This document shows, in pieces, positions 1 through 8,813 of a DNA stretch of 64,000 nucleotides. The DNA is from Phytoseiulus persimilis (lineage: Eukaryota; Arthropoda; Arachnida; Mesostigmata; Phytoseiidae). Location of the stretch: positions 23,932,001-23,996,000 of the forward strand of contig CM075103.1 in the NCBI GenBank assembly GCA_037576195.1, written 5' to 3'. The notes beneath the pieces were generated by a model that saw nothing but the letters and a program-made list of their open reading frames with translations, was not told the origin of the DNA and did not search any database. The stretch's first letter is position 1. Every line of letters starts with the position of its first letter. Made by a program: the position numbers and the translations under genes.

Positions 1-571
1 GTGAAAACGAGTCGAAGAGAGCATCGAAATACTTTTATCCGCCCAGCTCGACGACCCTCGATGATATTGAAAGCGGCTCACAAGGAAGGACATGGGCCAG
101 CGACCCCCTCCCCTCCTCTCGCTTCGCCATTCACCCCAACTGTGACGATTTTGCTGATTTCCGACAAATTCTGATGTATTGCTTGAATCAGACGAACCGC
201 CGCGTTCCATTCGTTCAAAATGAAGGTTTCCAACGGGGAATCACCCTCGGCGAACTCATCGAATCTCTGCTGATGAATCGATAAGCCCTCGGACCCCCTC
301 CATACTATTCCCGGTATGCGAGTCCTGGCGATAAGGTGCACCGGCCCGGTATGACGCCAGCCAGACTCCTTGGCCTCTCTTCGAGGTCATGGGATACCCT
401 CCCCTTGCATGTTGTGGAATGTTTAAAAAAGATGGACGGGGAGACTTTTCGGACACAGTGGAGGTGCTTTCGGGACCGATCTGACCATATTCTCAGAAAT
501 CTAGGAAGGGTATCCCGGGGTCGATCTCACCACACTTTTCGGAGTGTAGGGAGGTGATTCCGGTATCGATA
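1..571. other. Diverged repeat region, no gene seen
   Basis: No convincing coding sequence is visible. The stretch from about 440 to 580 contains degenerate units with the core GTGATTCCGG and GATCTGACCATA. They resemble the 45-bp minisatellite at 29105-29462, so this may be decayed sequence of the same element family. The copy at 31411-31981 is nearly identical. Confidence 0.4.
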
Positions 572-798
572 TCACCTGTCGGGGTATTCGAAACTGCCGC
601 CGATGATGAGTAGAGTACACACGGTCATGTCAGACGCATCAAATCACCGCCCGTTTTGCCTTCATTGGGGACTGGCGCATGAACAATGATTCGTGAGGAT
701 TTCGGAGGATCGAACGTCAGATAAGAGTATCAATCAGTCTTGCCTCGATGTCTGATGAGCAACGAAGTCCAAGTGTCAGTACGTAGGGCTTAGCTCAA

Positions 799-819
799 CC
801 ACGACTTATTCCGTCGTGG
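799..819. other. Short perfect hairpin, 7-bp stem and 7-nt loop
   Basis: CCACGAC and GTCGTGG flank TTATTCC. The hairpin lies about 1.2 kb upstream of F-box gene A and is kept in all four half-repeats. No function is evident; the conservation may only reflect recent duplication. Confidence 0.35.
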
Positions 820-1522
820 ATTTGTTAACAGTGAGGGGCTTGGAGAGCGAAGCTTTCTTCTGAACGGATTATGATTTTCTCTGGTACAAATCTTTGGAGT
901 TTTTTTCGTGGCTCACATATGTTCCGTGGAATATGAGTGCTAGCCCGGTGCCCAGCCATCAACATATAATCGACGAGCGAGGACTATGTAGTTGATAACA
1001 TAAAGCGTCCCCGCCCGGGATGACGTTATCACAACTGATATGCCAGCCGTTGGGAACTGGTATCCTACGGTGGCTGCTCCGCTAGTCCCCATTTCATGCG
1101 AAACAGGCGGCGGTTTCATGCACCTGCACTGCGCGGGCCCTGATCATCTTTATCGGCGGTTGTACGTATTCCCGACTCGCATTCTTTAAACTCGGAGCAC
1201 GTGAGTGGGGGTCGCAAAAATTCACGAGTCCGAGTCTGCGACCCATACTCGTGAGCATTAAGAAACATTTGGGGTTGCGGTGGAATGTTTCCGCAGGTTT
1301 TGTGGTGGTTTTGAAGGGTGGTGAAACCTCGTTTCGCGATTCTCAGCTCAATGGTCCGTTGAGCGGATTCTGGCATCCCAGATTTCTCCTGGGAGCCTCC
1401 TAGCCTTTCGCCAGGAGTTAAATGGGACGAGTGCGGCATTTCATCGTGCCAGTCCATTCGCGATTATTCGTGGTTTTTGGTACACAGCGTCAGGGGACCT
1501 CACGGAATGCGATGCATCGGCC

Positions 1523-1720
1523 ATGGCTTCGGAGGATTCGCAGTTCCCGTGGTATTCCCAGTGTTTCTGCTTTTTCAGCTTTTTCAAGACAGCCTTTTGT
1601 CAAATTTTTCGCAAGAAACGGAACATTCCCGCAATAAAAACTGTCGATGAGGATGAGTATATGCTTGCGCTCAAACCGGCTCATTACGGGAAGAAAGTGC
1701 GGGAGCTGTTGGGATTGTGA
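1523..1720 (+). CDS. Possible small ORF upstream of F-box gene A (65 codons)
   Basis: An ATG in a strong Kozak context (GGCCATGGC) opens 65 codons ending 300 bases before the F-box ATG. The peptide has a Phe/Cys-rich first half (CFCFFSFF) and a charged, Lys-rich second half. Copy B has a 9-base in-frame deletion and keeps a 62-codon ORF (19046-19234), and copy C keeps 65 codons (32933-33130). Copy D has an in-frame TGA at 50657-50659. It could encode a small protein, be an upstream ORF in a leader, or be chance. No family is recognised. Confidence 0.25.
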   Translation: MASEDSQFPWYSQCFCFFSFFKTAFCQIFRKKRNIPAIKTVDEDEYMLALKPAHYGKKVRELLGL

Positions 1721-1800
1721 TCTACGGACAGACGTTCATTGGTATCCTCCAAGCCAACGAGCTGAGTAATTGTAGTTCGGGCTGAACTCCAGTCGGGGAA

Positions 1801-1962
1801 ATGAGCTATGTAGAAACCTCAATGGCTGCCCATCAGACGACCAGGGGGCGCCACCGCTGGAGAGAGCTCGAGTCCGGTGAGGGTTTTCTTGCGAGGGCTT
1901 TGAGTCTGGTTTATTAAGCGGTCTGAATCGAGTCTCAGGCTACTTTCTGTGAGGTTTCACAG
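1801..1962 (+). other. Possible alternative 5' exon and 86-base intron of F-box gene A
   Basis: ATG at 1801 opens 25 codons plus one base. It is followed by a donor-like GTGAGG at 1877 and ends at an acceptor-like TTTCACAG at 1962. Splicing 1876 to 1963 would join in frame to the codons before the F-box ATG, adding about 45 residues. Copies B (exon 19315-19390) and D (50887-50962) keep this frame. Copy C has an in-frame TGA at 33268-33270, which argues against an essential role. RNA evidence would decide. Confidence 0.25.
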
Positions 1963-2021
1963 TGTGTGGATCGCGTCACTGGTTCTTTGTTTCTTCGAAA
2001 CGGCTTCGTTACCCGTGCAAG

Positions 2022-3890
2022 ATGAATCTCATCGATCTCCCCGAAGACGTCCTGTATCTCATCGCCCGAGAGCTGGATATCGTGAGCTTGGCGACTTTCC
2101 AAAGGCTGCATCCACGCCTTCTTGAAGCATCGAATGGTGTTCGGAAGCTTTCGGTCAAGGCGGAGACCATCTCAGACGCAGAACTGGACTCGCTCGACAT
2201 GAACGGAGGCAGGGTGTGCTCGCTCGACCTCCAGAACTGCGGGTCGTCTGGTGACCTCATCCAGGAAGTCATCAACCAGTGCCCCAACGCGACGGAGGTG
2301 AACTTGGTGAATTCGACCCTGCAGTACTCGAGAATCCTCGAGGTTCTCGAGCCGCTCGAGGAGCTAACAACTTTGAAGCTCACTTTGACGGCTTCCGAGG
2401 ACATCGTTCTAAGTGAGAGTCAACGTGCACTATTCCGAAATGTTCGGAAGCTCTACGTGGAAATCAGGCCCTATCATCCGCCGATGGCGCTCCTGATCGA
2501 TCTCATGAATGTCAGTGATTCGCTCGAGGAGTGCCACATCAACATCGTCGGCGAAGCCAACTTCCCACACTGGAATGACGCCTTACTGCCCGTCTTGGAG
2601 GCGAAACGATGGAGAACTCTCCACACATTCATCTGCACCAGTTATCACTCGAAGAACGAACGAGCTCGCATGAAGCTCTTGGAGTGCGTGTTCAGTGAAA
2701 ACTGGAGTGAGGCAGTGGAGACATGGCTGCGCAGTGCGAAAAAATGCTTCATCTTCGAACGCGGGAACTTCAACGGGATTCCTGCCCGTTCTAAACCAGA
2801 CGCCCACGGGAAACCCCAAGCTTTGAGCCGACACCTCGAGGTCGAGCTCACCGAAGAAAATGGTCGGGCGACCCTCTTCGAGTCCGAATGGGGGAAGCCC
2901 ACTTCACTGCGCCTAGTCGACCCCACTCGTGCAGAGAACATCCTTCGTTATCACGACTTGAATCGGTGCTTGTCGACAGCGCTGATCGAACTAGACTTCA
3001 GTAATTGCCACTGCGAGTTCAAGGACGCAACGAAGTTGGACCTGGCAAATCTGGCTCCCTGCCTCGAAACACTGGCCGTTCCACAGTGTTTCCTCTTCCC
3101 GACTTGGCTGTCGGACGAGATTCGACGGCGGCCCGATTCACCGAGACTATTTCCGAACACGCTGTCGGGTCTCGTCAAATTGAGAAAGTTCATCGTAAAG
3201 GCGGAACAGCATAGGCCCGGCTGCGATACCATGGATTGCAGTTGTGATTCAGATTGGTATGCGTCAAAATGTTCGGGCTGCCGTGCGGCGCTCACTTCGA
3301 CCAGGTTCCCCGTGTTGGAGCCTCTCGAGAGTCTCGAGGAGCTCACGCTAGACAACGTCTGGGCGACAAAATGCTTGTACCGAAGCTTGGCACATCCCAA
3401 GGTACATACTGTGCGCTTAGGTTTGCGGGACTACAGCGAGGTGGAGGGCTTGCGGGACTTCTTGAATGCCTGCTCAAGCTTGAAGAAGCTCAAGCTCAGA
3501 GTTGGTGAGACTGTTACTCTCAGGACGGGACTTCCACACGACTTCTGGAGGGATCTTGCTGAAGGACCCTACATGAACCAGCTGTGCGTGGAAGCCGAAC
3601 GCCCGAGGAGTCTTGCGGTGCCTGTTTTCGAGAGCTATATTGGGCGCATTCTCGAAAAGTCGAAGCTTTTCCACCTTCACAACCCTCGTCGAGGTGTGAG
3701 GGATTCGCTGGTGAGACGCTTTGAAAGCCTGAGGGCGCTGGAGGAACACTGGCGAAAGGTTCTCGTCGCGGAGAAATGCCCAACTGAGGGAAATCTGGGG
3801 GATCGATTCGCGAACGGGCGTTTCCCCGGACGCGCCCTCTGTTCTGGCGAACCTCTCGTCGGCTATGTTAAACCGAGCGCATGGGAATGA
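2022..3890 (+). CDS. F-box / leucine-rich-repeat protein, copy A
   Basis: This is a single-exon gene of 622 codons. The ATG at 2022 is preferred because it has A at -3 and sits just before the F-box; the frame is open 20 codons further up but without ATG. The F-box is at residues 4-45 (LPEDVLYLIARELDIVSLAT), so the protein should bind SKP1 as substrate receptor of an SCF ubiquitin ligase. The rest has irregular leucine-rich repeats, for example ELTTLKLTLTA, SLEELTLDNVW and SSLKKLKLRV. Residues 401-422 form a Cys-rich insert (C-x4-C-x-C-x7-C-x2-C). The substrate is unknown. Compared with copy C it differs by three replacements (R for K in SPRLF, W for G in EEHW, N for D in EGNL). AATAAA follows 100 bases after the stop. 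F-box identity is firm; the specific function is not. Confidence 0.85.
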   Translation: MNLIDLPEDVLYLIARELDIVSLATFQRLHPRLLEASNGVRKLSVKAETISDAELDSLDMNGGRVCSLDLQNCGSSGDLIQEVINQCPNATEVNLVNSTLQYSRILEVLEPLEELTTLKLTLTASEDIVLSESQRALFRNVRKLYVEIRPYHPPMALLIDLMNVSDSLEECHINIVGEANFPHWNDALLPVLEAKRWRTLHTFICTSYHSKNERARMKLLECVFSENWSEAVETWLRSAKKCFIFERGNFNGIPARSKPDAHGKPQALSRHLEVELTEENGRATLFESEWGKPTSLRLVDPTRAENILRYHDLNRCLSTALIELDFSNCHCEFKDATKLDLANLAPCLETLAVPQCFLFPTWLSDEIRRRPDSPRLFPNTLSGLVKLRKFIVKAEQHRPGCDTMDCSCDSDWYASKCSGCRAALTSTRFPVLEPLESLEELTLDNVWATKCLYRSLAHPKVHTVRLGLRDYSEVEGLRDFLNACSSLKKLKLRVGETVTLRTGLPHDFWRDLAEGPYMNQLCVEAERPRSLAVPVFESYIGRILEKSKLFHLHNPRRGVRDSLVRRFESLRALEEHWRKVLVAEKCPTEGNLGDRFANGRFPGRALCSGEPLVGYVKPSAWE

Positions 3891-3992
3891 TTCTGCTTCT
3901 GTTAGGTACCCCTGGATGTATATTGTATGTATAGAGATGTTGTTCCGAACTGCGGCAATGAAAAATGAATTTGAAATATCATTAGAAACTAC

Positions 3993-3998
3993 AATAAA
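3993..3998 (+). promoter_or_regulatory. Poly(A) signal AATAAA of F-box gene A
   Basis: A canonical AATAAA lies about 100 bases after the stop codon in an AT-rich stretch. It is conserved at the equivalent place in the other copies (21507, 35403 and 57651). Confidence 0.6.
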
Positions 3999-4077
3999 AA
4001 TTATTTCTTATAGCATGTACAGTGTTTATTCGTCGATGATCGATGGTTCTAGTCTCAAACTACATCGGGTTATTCAG

Positions 4078-4428
4078 CTATAAGAAGTTCTTCATCGTCG
4101 ATCTCGTCGAACCGTGGCTGAATTCTAACCCTGGGGCTGCGTTCCGCTGCTTTTTTCGTGATTTTGTTCGTCCGTCCTCAGTTCTGTCTGAATCCCAGGG
4201 TGAAACCAGTCTGTCTAATTCTAATAAGGACACCGGATAAACGCCTTCACCTGCATGCCTGAGACGTTTTCCGAGACCTTTTTGTGAGTGATACCAATGT
4301 TCAATATATAGGTTATTGCTGGATCTCGTTGAGTTTCTCACCGAAAATTCTTCGTCTCCTGTTGGATCCTGTTCTGGTCCTTCTGGGGATCCCCCTGGAT
4401 CGAAATCTTCAGGTATAAATTTCGTCAC
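4078..4428 (-). pseudogene. Truncated convergent ORF downstream of F-box A
   Basis: This is a minus-strand ORF of 116 codons homologous to the C-terminal two thirds of the 183-codon ORF at 21592-22143. Here the upstream part is missing because the sequence at about 4485-4530 is rearranged relative to half-repeat B. It is acidic to polar, with the string PEGPEQDPTGDEEF. No family is recognised. The unit-2 equivalent is 35488-35838. Confidence 0.25.
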
Positions 4429-4779
4429 ATTGAGAATACGCTCCTGCTGATTTGAGGAAGATTCAGCGAGGTATGGCGCTTGGGCTTGGGCGCTTGAGAA
4501 CGATAATCAGAGGCCCTACGGACTCGAATCATGAGAAACACAACTTAATTAGCGGAATCTTTCTACCTGTTATACTACAATGTGTCAAGAGATTCAAGTT
4601 GTGAGCGTTTATAATTTAAATCGAGGCGCCATTCCAACGGCGTGAGCGCAACACATCAGCTTGCCTTCTACGGGAATAAATGGGAGACAGAGAGATGTGC
4701 GTGTGGAAGAAGCCAATGTGTTCTTCGTAACTCCTAGAAACTAGTAAAAATCCCGCATATTTCCCACACAATGCATATG

Positions 4780-5232
4780 TTTGTAGCTTCCTCCACAGTG
4801 GAAACAGTGATTCTATCGGGGACTTTCTTCTCGTCCCCCCTCGTTCTCTGACAAAATCGGAACGTCAGTACGTGACCGCGGCAGATGACGTTTCGAACTG
4901 CGAATCTCGTTCCCAGCGGCGTTCGCTCGAACATTCTCCAGTGTCCTTTCCGATGTCTCCTTCTTATATGAGGAAGTTAGGTTCTCTTCAAATGCTCTTC
5001 GAGTGTGAGCATTTCATACCTTCGGTTAGCCTCGCGAATACACCTTGAGCTTGAACGAAGTGTTCACGGCCATATAGCATTGGAACTTGGCGAGCGCGCC
5101 CTGGAGTTCAATTTCGACTACCGCAAGACCAACCAAGAATAGTGGACTCATCAAGGGGGGTGGGGGGCAGATCGTTTCAATGATCGAAACCGCCAGCCAA
5201 CGACGCCCCACGATACGAAATAACCATCGCAA
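4780..5232 (-). other. Conserved minus-strand ORF fragments, possible exons
   Basis: Two minus-strand frames, 4734-4934 and 5026-5232, correspond to the better preserved frames at 22172-22444 and 22437-22676 in half-repeat B. The right-hand frame has a hydrophobic stretch (PLFLVGLAVVEIELQG). They may be remains of a spliced gene running convergent to the F-box gene. No family is recognised. Confidence 0.2.
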
Positions 5233-5300
5233 CGCCCCATGTCAGCCTTCATTTCTTTGACCAAGGGAGCTCAGCTAACTTTCCAGAGAATAAATTGGTT

Positions 5301-5825
5301 TAACTGAGTTCCGACAACTTGAGTCCAACTAACTTTGTGTTCGCATCCAGAAAAGTCAACGATTCAAGCCATTCTACTGGCGGGCCTGGTGGATGCTCTC
5401 AGGTCACTCTACATGCTGGCGGAATGGAAAAATCTGTAGCGTTACCTCACTTTCGTGTGCCGCGAGGAGAAGAATACGGTCTCAAGAAAGAAAGAGAAAA
5501 GCCGCAAAGTTCCTCCCGACTGCAACTTCCTGCTCTTCAGACATTTTTGTATCCTCCATTCTTAATCAGCAATTTCTGGGTGGCGAGCCAAGTGCTTGTA
5601 AAGCCCTAATTAACTGAAAGTTCGGCTGTTCGGACAGACAGTTCCTGGGCGGCAAGCGAGGCACTTGCCAGAACTTCGTGAAATGCTACGGCAGATAGGT
5701 AGCTCGTAGGCGGCAATCGAGGCACTTGTTCAACCGAGACGAAGTCATAGTTGAGCAGGAAAGTTTCCGGCATCAAGCAGGTCGCTCGACGCCCAGGGGA
5801 AACGAGTCTATCGAATACTGTAGAT
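5301..5825. repeat. Short direct repeats of a GGCGGCAAGCGAGGC motif
   Basis: Three diverged direct copies of a unit of about 70 bases occur at about 5570, 5650 and 5710, each with a core like CTGGGCGGCAAGCGAGGCACTTGCC. The reverse complement of a related array is at about 10825-10970. Otherwise no gene is seen here. The unit-2 copy is at about 36980-37135. Confidence 0.45.
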
Positions 5826-6019
5826 CAGTGGTTCTCAAACTCCACTGACCCATCGACCCCCTAGGCGACTTCGTTGAAGTTTATGGACTGTCGTCCCCCA
5901 GGGGGTCGACCGTCGACCCCTTGATCCACCTACGTGGACGCCAAGAAGTATGGTCAAATCCACCCCGGAATCACCTCTGTAAACCGGAGATCGGCCATCG
6001 ACCACTTTGAGAACCACTG
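5826..6019. mobile_element. hAT-type MITE, 194 bp
   Basis: The element begins CAGTGGTTCTCAAACT and ends TTTGAGAACCACTG, giving terminal inverted repeats of 14 bp or more. CAGTGGTTCTCAAA is the typical end of Charlie-like hAT elements. It has no coding capacity. The flanking 8-mers (CTGTAGAT and ATTTCGAT) match at only 5 of 8 positions, so the target duplication is decayed or uncertain. Confidence 0.75.
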
Positions 6020-6320
6020 ATTTCGATAGCTACGAGCAGCAATATCTGGTCAATTCGATTCTGGTCTCTCCTTCCCATCGACTTGAGTGCCTTCGGAAGG
6101 AATTTCTAGTCTGTTCGCCCCTCCCTAGATTTTTTTCGAGCGACATACAGAGTAGCCCCTTCAACTAGAGACTCTCCTTTATCGATTCTGTCACGGCTAA
6201 GGAGCCTTCCAAAGTTCGATAAAATTGTACGCTCCCCCATTTCCCGAGTCGAGAAGTAATTTTCCCAGTTATAACCACCGAGAGCAAGGGGGAAAAGTCA
6301 TAAGTCCCGTCGAAAATCTA

Positions 6321-6340
6321 CCCCCCCCCCCCCCCCCCCC
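6321..6340. repeat. Poly-C tract, 20 bases in unit 1
   Basis: There is a run of 20 C residues here. The equivalent in unit 2 (37732-37737) has only 6. Confidence 0.9.
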
Positions 6341-6554
6341 ACTTGAGTCACTCCTGGATCCGCCACGGCGCGTGTTCATGGGTGTAAGACCGCCGAATCT
6401 CTTGCGTCTTCGCGAACTGCATTCGGCAGTAGGAGCAGTGTACCCGTTTTTTACGCACCGTCGACGGCTGACTGTTCCATTACGCGCAAAGCGTAATTCG
6501 AATGGCCAGGTCTCTGAAAATCGGTTTGGCTGGAGAGCGCAACGGTCCGGGGAA

Positions 6555-7073
6555 GATACTGAAGCACGTTTTGCGCTCCTGTGCTCTGCCTCCCGCCGAA
6601 ATCAGGCCTGCCTTCGAATGATGTTCTGCTGCAGCGGCGGAACTTGCACATCCGCAATTCGAGAGACACATAAATTACGTGCGTACTTTTTGGTCAACTC
6701 GGGTCCGACCCGACGATCTTCCAGTTTACAGGATAATCGCACGCACATACAGCGCCGTAGAATCAAACAATGCCGCGTTGCGACGTCGTTTAGGTACACC
6801 CGCCGCAGTTTGGAATTTGACTTCAGTGATCCTGGAGATGGCAGCAGACACAACAATAAACCACAAGATCCATAGTGACGGGACCATGCTCATCGGATCG
6901 AGGCCGAGTCGGGCAACAAGACTTAACGAACTCAACATGTCGCAGTCTTGGGATTCATTGGACACTGAAGAAATTTCTCCGCTACAAATCCTTCATCAGG
7001 TCAAGAAGGTACTAAAGCACGTTTTGGGCTTCTGTGCTCTGCCTCCCGCCGAAATCAGGCCTGCCTTCGAATG
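6555..7073. repeat. Pair of direct repeats of about 68 bases upstream of a retroelement PBS
   Basis: The segment at 6553-6621 recurs at 7003-7073 in direct orientation with few changes; both contain CTCCCGCCGAAATCAGGCCT and end CTTCGAATGAT. The second copy lies about 75 bases before the primer binding site at 7150, next to a TATA-like CTATATAAG at 7099. They may be part of a degenerate LTR, but LTR ends cannot be drawn. Confidence 0.5.
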
Positions 7074-7149
7074 ATCAGTAGTGTAGCGGTCGCTATATAA
7101 GCAGTACTGAAAAAGTACCGTTTAGCAGTCCATAGGCCCAGACTACTAC

Positions 7150-7160
7150 TGGCGCAGTCG
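7150..7160 (+). other. Retroelement primer binding site (tRNA-Ser type)
   Basis: TGGCGCAGTCG is complementary to the 3' end of animal tRNA-Ser (CGACTGC, discriminator G, CCA). It lies 9 bases before the gag ATG at 7169, as expected for the start of the internal region of an LTR element. The same 11-mer serves as PBS in the intact element at 51623-56189. The unit-2 copy is 38547-38557. Confidence 0.6.
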
Positions 7161-7168
7161 CAGTGAAG

Positions 7169-7371
7169 ATGCCAGATACTCGCGATTCCGCAAGTAAGGC
7201 AGAAGGTCAGTTAAAAATGTTGTCAACATTTGTCAGCAAACTGATAGAGGAGACTGAAACGGTGGAATTCTTCGAAAACACCCCGGCTTGTGTGGCGTCT
7301 TATATGGAGTTAGACCAACATCGCAAGAAAATCCTACTCCTAGGAGGAGAAGAACTCCCCACGACACAAGA
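7169..7371 (+). pseudogene. Ty3-like retrotransposon gag, 5' part
   Basis: The ATG at 7169 opens a polar, helix-rich frame (MPDTRDSASKAEG) that runs to the 9-base target duplication GACACAAGA at 7363-7371. There it is interrupted by the Mutator-like element. The frame resumes at 13536. The N-terminal character resembles the DUF1759-type gag region of arthropod LTR elements; this is an inference from overall composition and the downstream LPEFDG motif. Confidence 0.55.
7363..7371. repeat. Target-site duplication, left copy (GACACAAGA)
   Basis: This 9-bp sequence is repeated exactly at 13527-13535. Removing 7372-13535 restores an open gag frame, and a 9-bp duplication is characteristic of Mutator-like elements. 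Confidence 0.8.
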
Positions 7372-7837
7372 AGACGGGGGTTCGATCCCCGGCCGGGACA
7401 ACAAAATTTCTTATGTGGTAAAAAGAGAATTTAACTTATATAGGAATTGAATCTGAACCATCTCAAGGGAACACTTCCCTGAAAAAATTGATTTTTCAAT
7501 TGTACGTGCAGAATGCTCCACTCCTCCTCGCTAGAACGTACACGAATTTTCAATCCGATTTTCGGCTCCGAAGTGTTGCTTTTTCGGAGCGTCGTTCCCG
7601 AATCGACACAGTTTTTCCCCAGTGGAATTTATCGGAACTATACTGATGCCTTCAGGACAGTTCTCGGCCACATTTTCCCAAACGCCGCTCATTCCTATCG
7701 AAGAACAGATTCGAATTCTCCCGCGCAACGGTGCGCGAGGCGCGTGAGAGATACTCCGCCGCCGCGGCACGATTGACCCGCCTGTAGTGATTTGGCGCGG
7801 TCTACTTGCAGTTTCGTTTGTTCCATTCGCAAAAATC

Positions 7838-8804
7838 ATGCCTCCGAAGGGGAAAAGATTCGCTGACAAAGGTAGTCGCTCCACACGTCGCTGGAAACCG
7901 GTCTAGGACATTTTGGCTTTTGACATTTTGGCTTCGGACGTTTCGGCACGGACACTTTGGCCCCGAAGACAGTTTGGCTTCAGACATTTTGGCCTCGGAG
8001 ACATCGTGGCTTGGGACATTTTGGCCTCAGGGACATCTCGGCTCAGGACATTTCGGCCTCGGAGTGTTTGGCTTCGGACGTTTTGACTCGATTTCGATGG
8101 CGAGCTATATCCGATACCTCGAGGGTTTGACCAATGCTTGCGTAGCTTATCCGTTGTTCTGATGACCTTTACCGATCTTGACGTAGGCCCTCGCGAATCG
8201 AGCCTGTCTTCAGATTCCATACCGCTAGCTTTGTAACCCGAATATAGGAAAACGGGATGATTTCCGCACCACGGAGAGCGGAAATCATCTGACATTAATA
8301 TCTGCTAGTATCTCGTTGAGCATGATTCTATCGAACCTACGAGGCCTCTTTCCGATCAATTCAGGATAGGATAATGGTTGGCAACATGGGAAGATCCTCG
8401 CAGGAATCGATATCAAGTGATTCCCGCTCTCCGTGGTGCGGAATTCATTCCTGCTCTAAGATAGCGGACGAGATGCACCATAGATCCGGGTGTACTATAC
8501 GACCTCGCTCTCCGAAGATGAGGATGTCCAAAGCCAGGATGTCTCCGAGGCTAAAATGTCCAAAGCCAAGATGTCTCCGAGGCCAAAATGTCTAAAGCCA
8601 AAGAATCCGTGCCAGAACGTCCGAAGCCAAAATGTCCAAAGCCAAAATGACCGGCTCCGGCTGGAAACGGCCAGCTGAAAGAAAGTTCCGCGGAAATCAA
8701 CACAAGAAGTTGGATGGGGCTGTTCAGGAGCTTCAACTTCCCAAGAAAAGCTTCGAGACAAGCAACACGTTGGCGTTTTTCTAAATAGCGATGAGGACTT
8801 GGGT
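7838..8804 (+). pseudogene. MULE transposase N-terminal coding region, split by a MITE
   Basis: ATG at 7838 opens a basic peptide (MPPKGKRFADKGSRSTRRW). It is interrupted at the GCTGGAAAC target site by the MITE 7899-8659 and resumes at 8669 in frame with KRPAERKFRGNQHKK. This Arg/Lys-rich start with a KFRGNQ motif is typical of the N-termini of Mutator transposases of the PF20700 type in arthropods. A frame break occurs near 8785, before the second MITE insertion. Function is lost. Confidence 0.5.
7899..8659. mobile_element. MITE copy 1 with long terminal inverted repeats, 761 bp
   Basis: The element is flanked by a perfect 9-bp duplication GCTGGAAAC (7890-7898 and 8660-8668). It begins CGGTCTAGGACATTTTGGC and ends GCCAAAATGACCGGCTCCG. 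The terminal regions are about 170 bp of head-to-tail units of 14 to 28 bases with the core GGACATTTTGGC, inverted at the other end. The centre contains an internal inverted repeat around CTCTCCGTGGTGCGGAA. There is no transposase. The 9-bp duplication suggests mobilisation by a Mutator-type transposase. The unit-2 copy is 39296-40056. Confidence 0.8.
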
Positions 8805-8813
8805 CCGTATCAC
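8669..8813 (+). other. MULE sequence lying between the two MITEs
   Basis: This 145-base spacer separates two oppositely oriented MITE copies. It is transposase coding sequence of the host MULE and ends with the left copy of the second target duplication CCGTATCAC (8805-8813). The unit-2 copy is 40066-40210. Confidence 0.6.

Larger units (their letters stand above)
572..5300. repeat. Half-repeat A carrying an F-box gene
   Basis: From the motif TCACCTGTCGGGG onward this block matches 16671-22712 (half-repeat B) in the same orientation, at roughly 95 percent or more by eye. The match ends where the sequence after TTTCCAGAGAATA diverges. Compared with B, block A lacks a 43-base stretch near 775 and the Helitron. 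It also has a different stretch at about 4485-4780. It represents an older duplication than the 31-kb tandem one. Confidence 0.85.

Noticed and set aside
1962-2021. GTG at 1962 as start of the F-box protein
   Set aside because: GTG is not a normal start in eukaryotic genes; the ATG at 2022 has a good context just before the F-box. The upstream codons matter only if the alternative exon is spliced.
2009-3783. Long antisense ORFs across the F-box genes
   Set aside because: They mirror the coding strand's codon bias, recur in each copy only because the gene is duplicated, and show no domain.
6225-7074. ORFs of 216 and 131 codons around 6225-7074
   Set aside because: They cross a poly-C tract and short direct repeats, share no family features, and the start differs between units because of the poly-C change.
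7380-7402. tRNA-like T-arm GGGTTCGATCCCC at the left end of the MULE
   Set aside because: There is no matching acceptor stem, D-arm or anticodon arm at the right spacing. It is a chance or relic B-box, not a tRNA gene.
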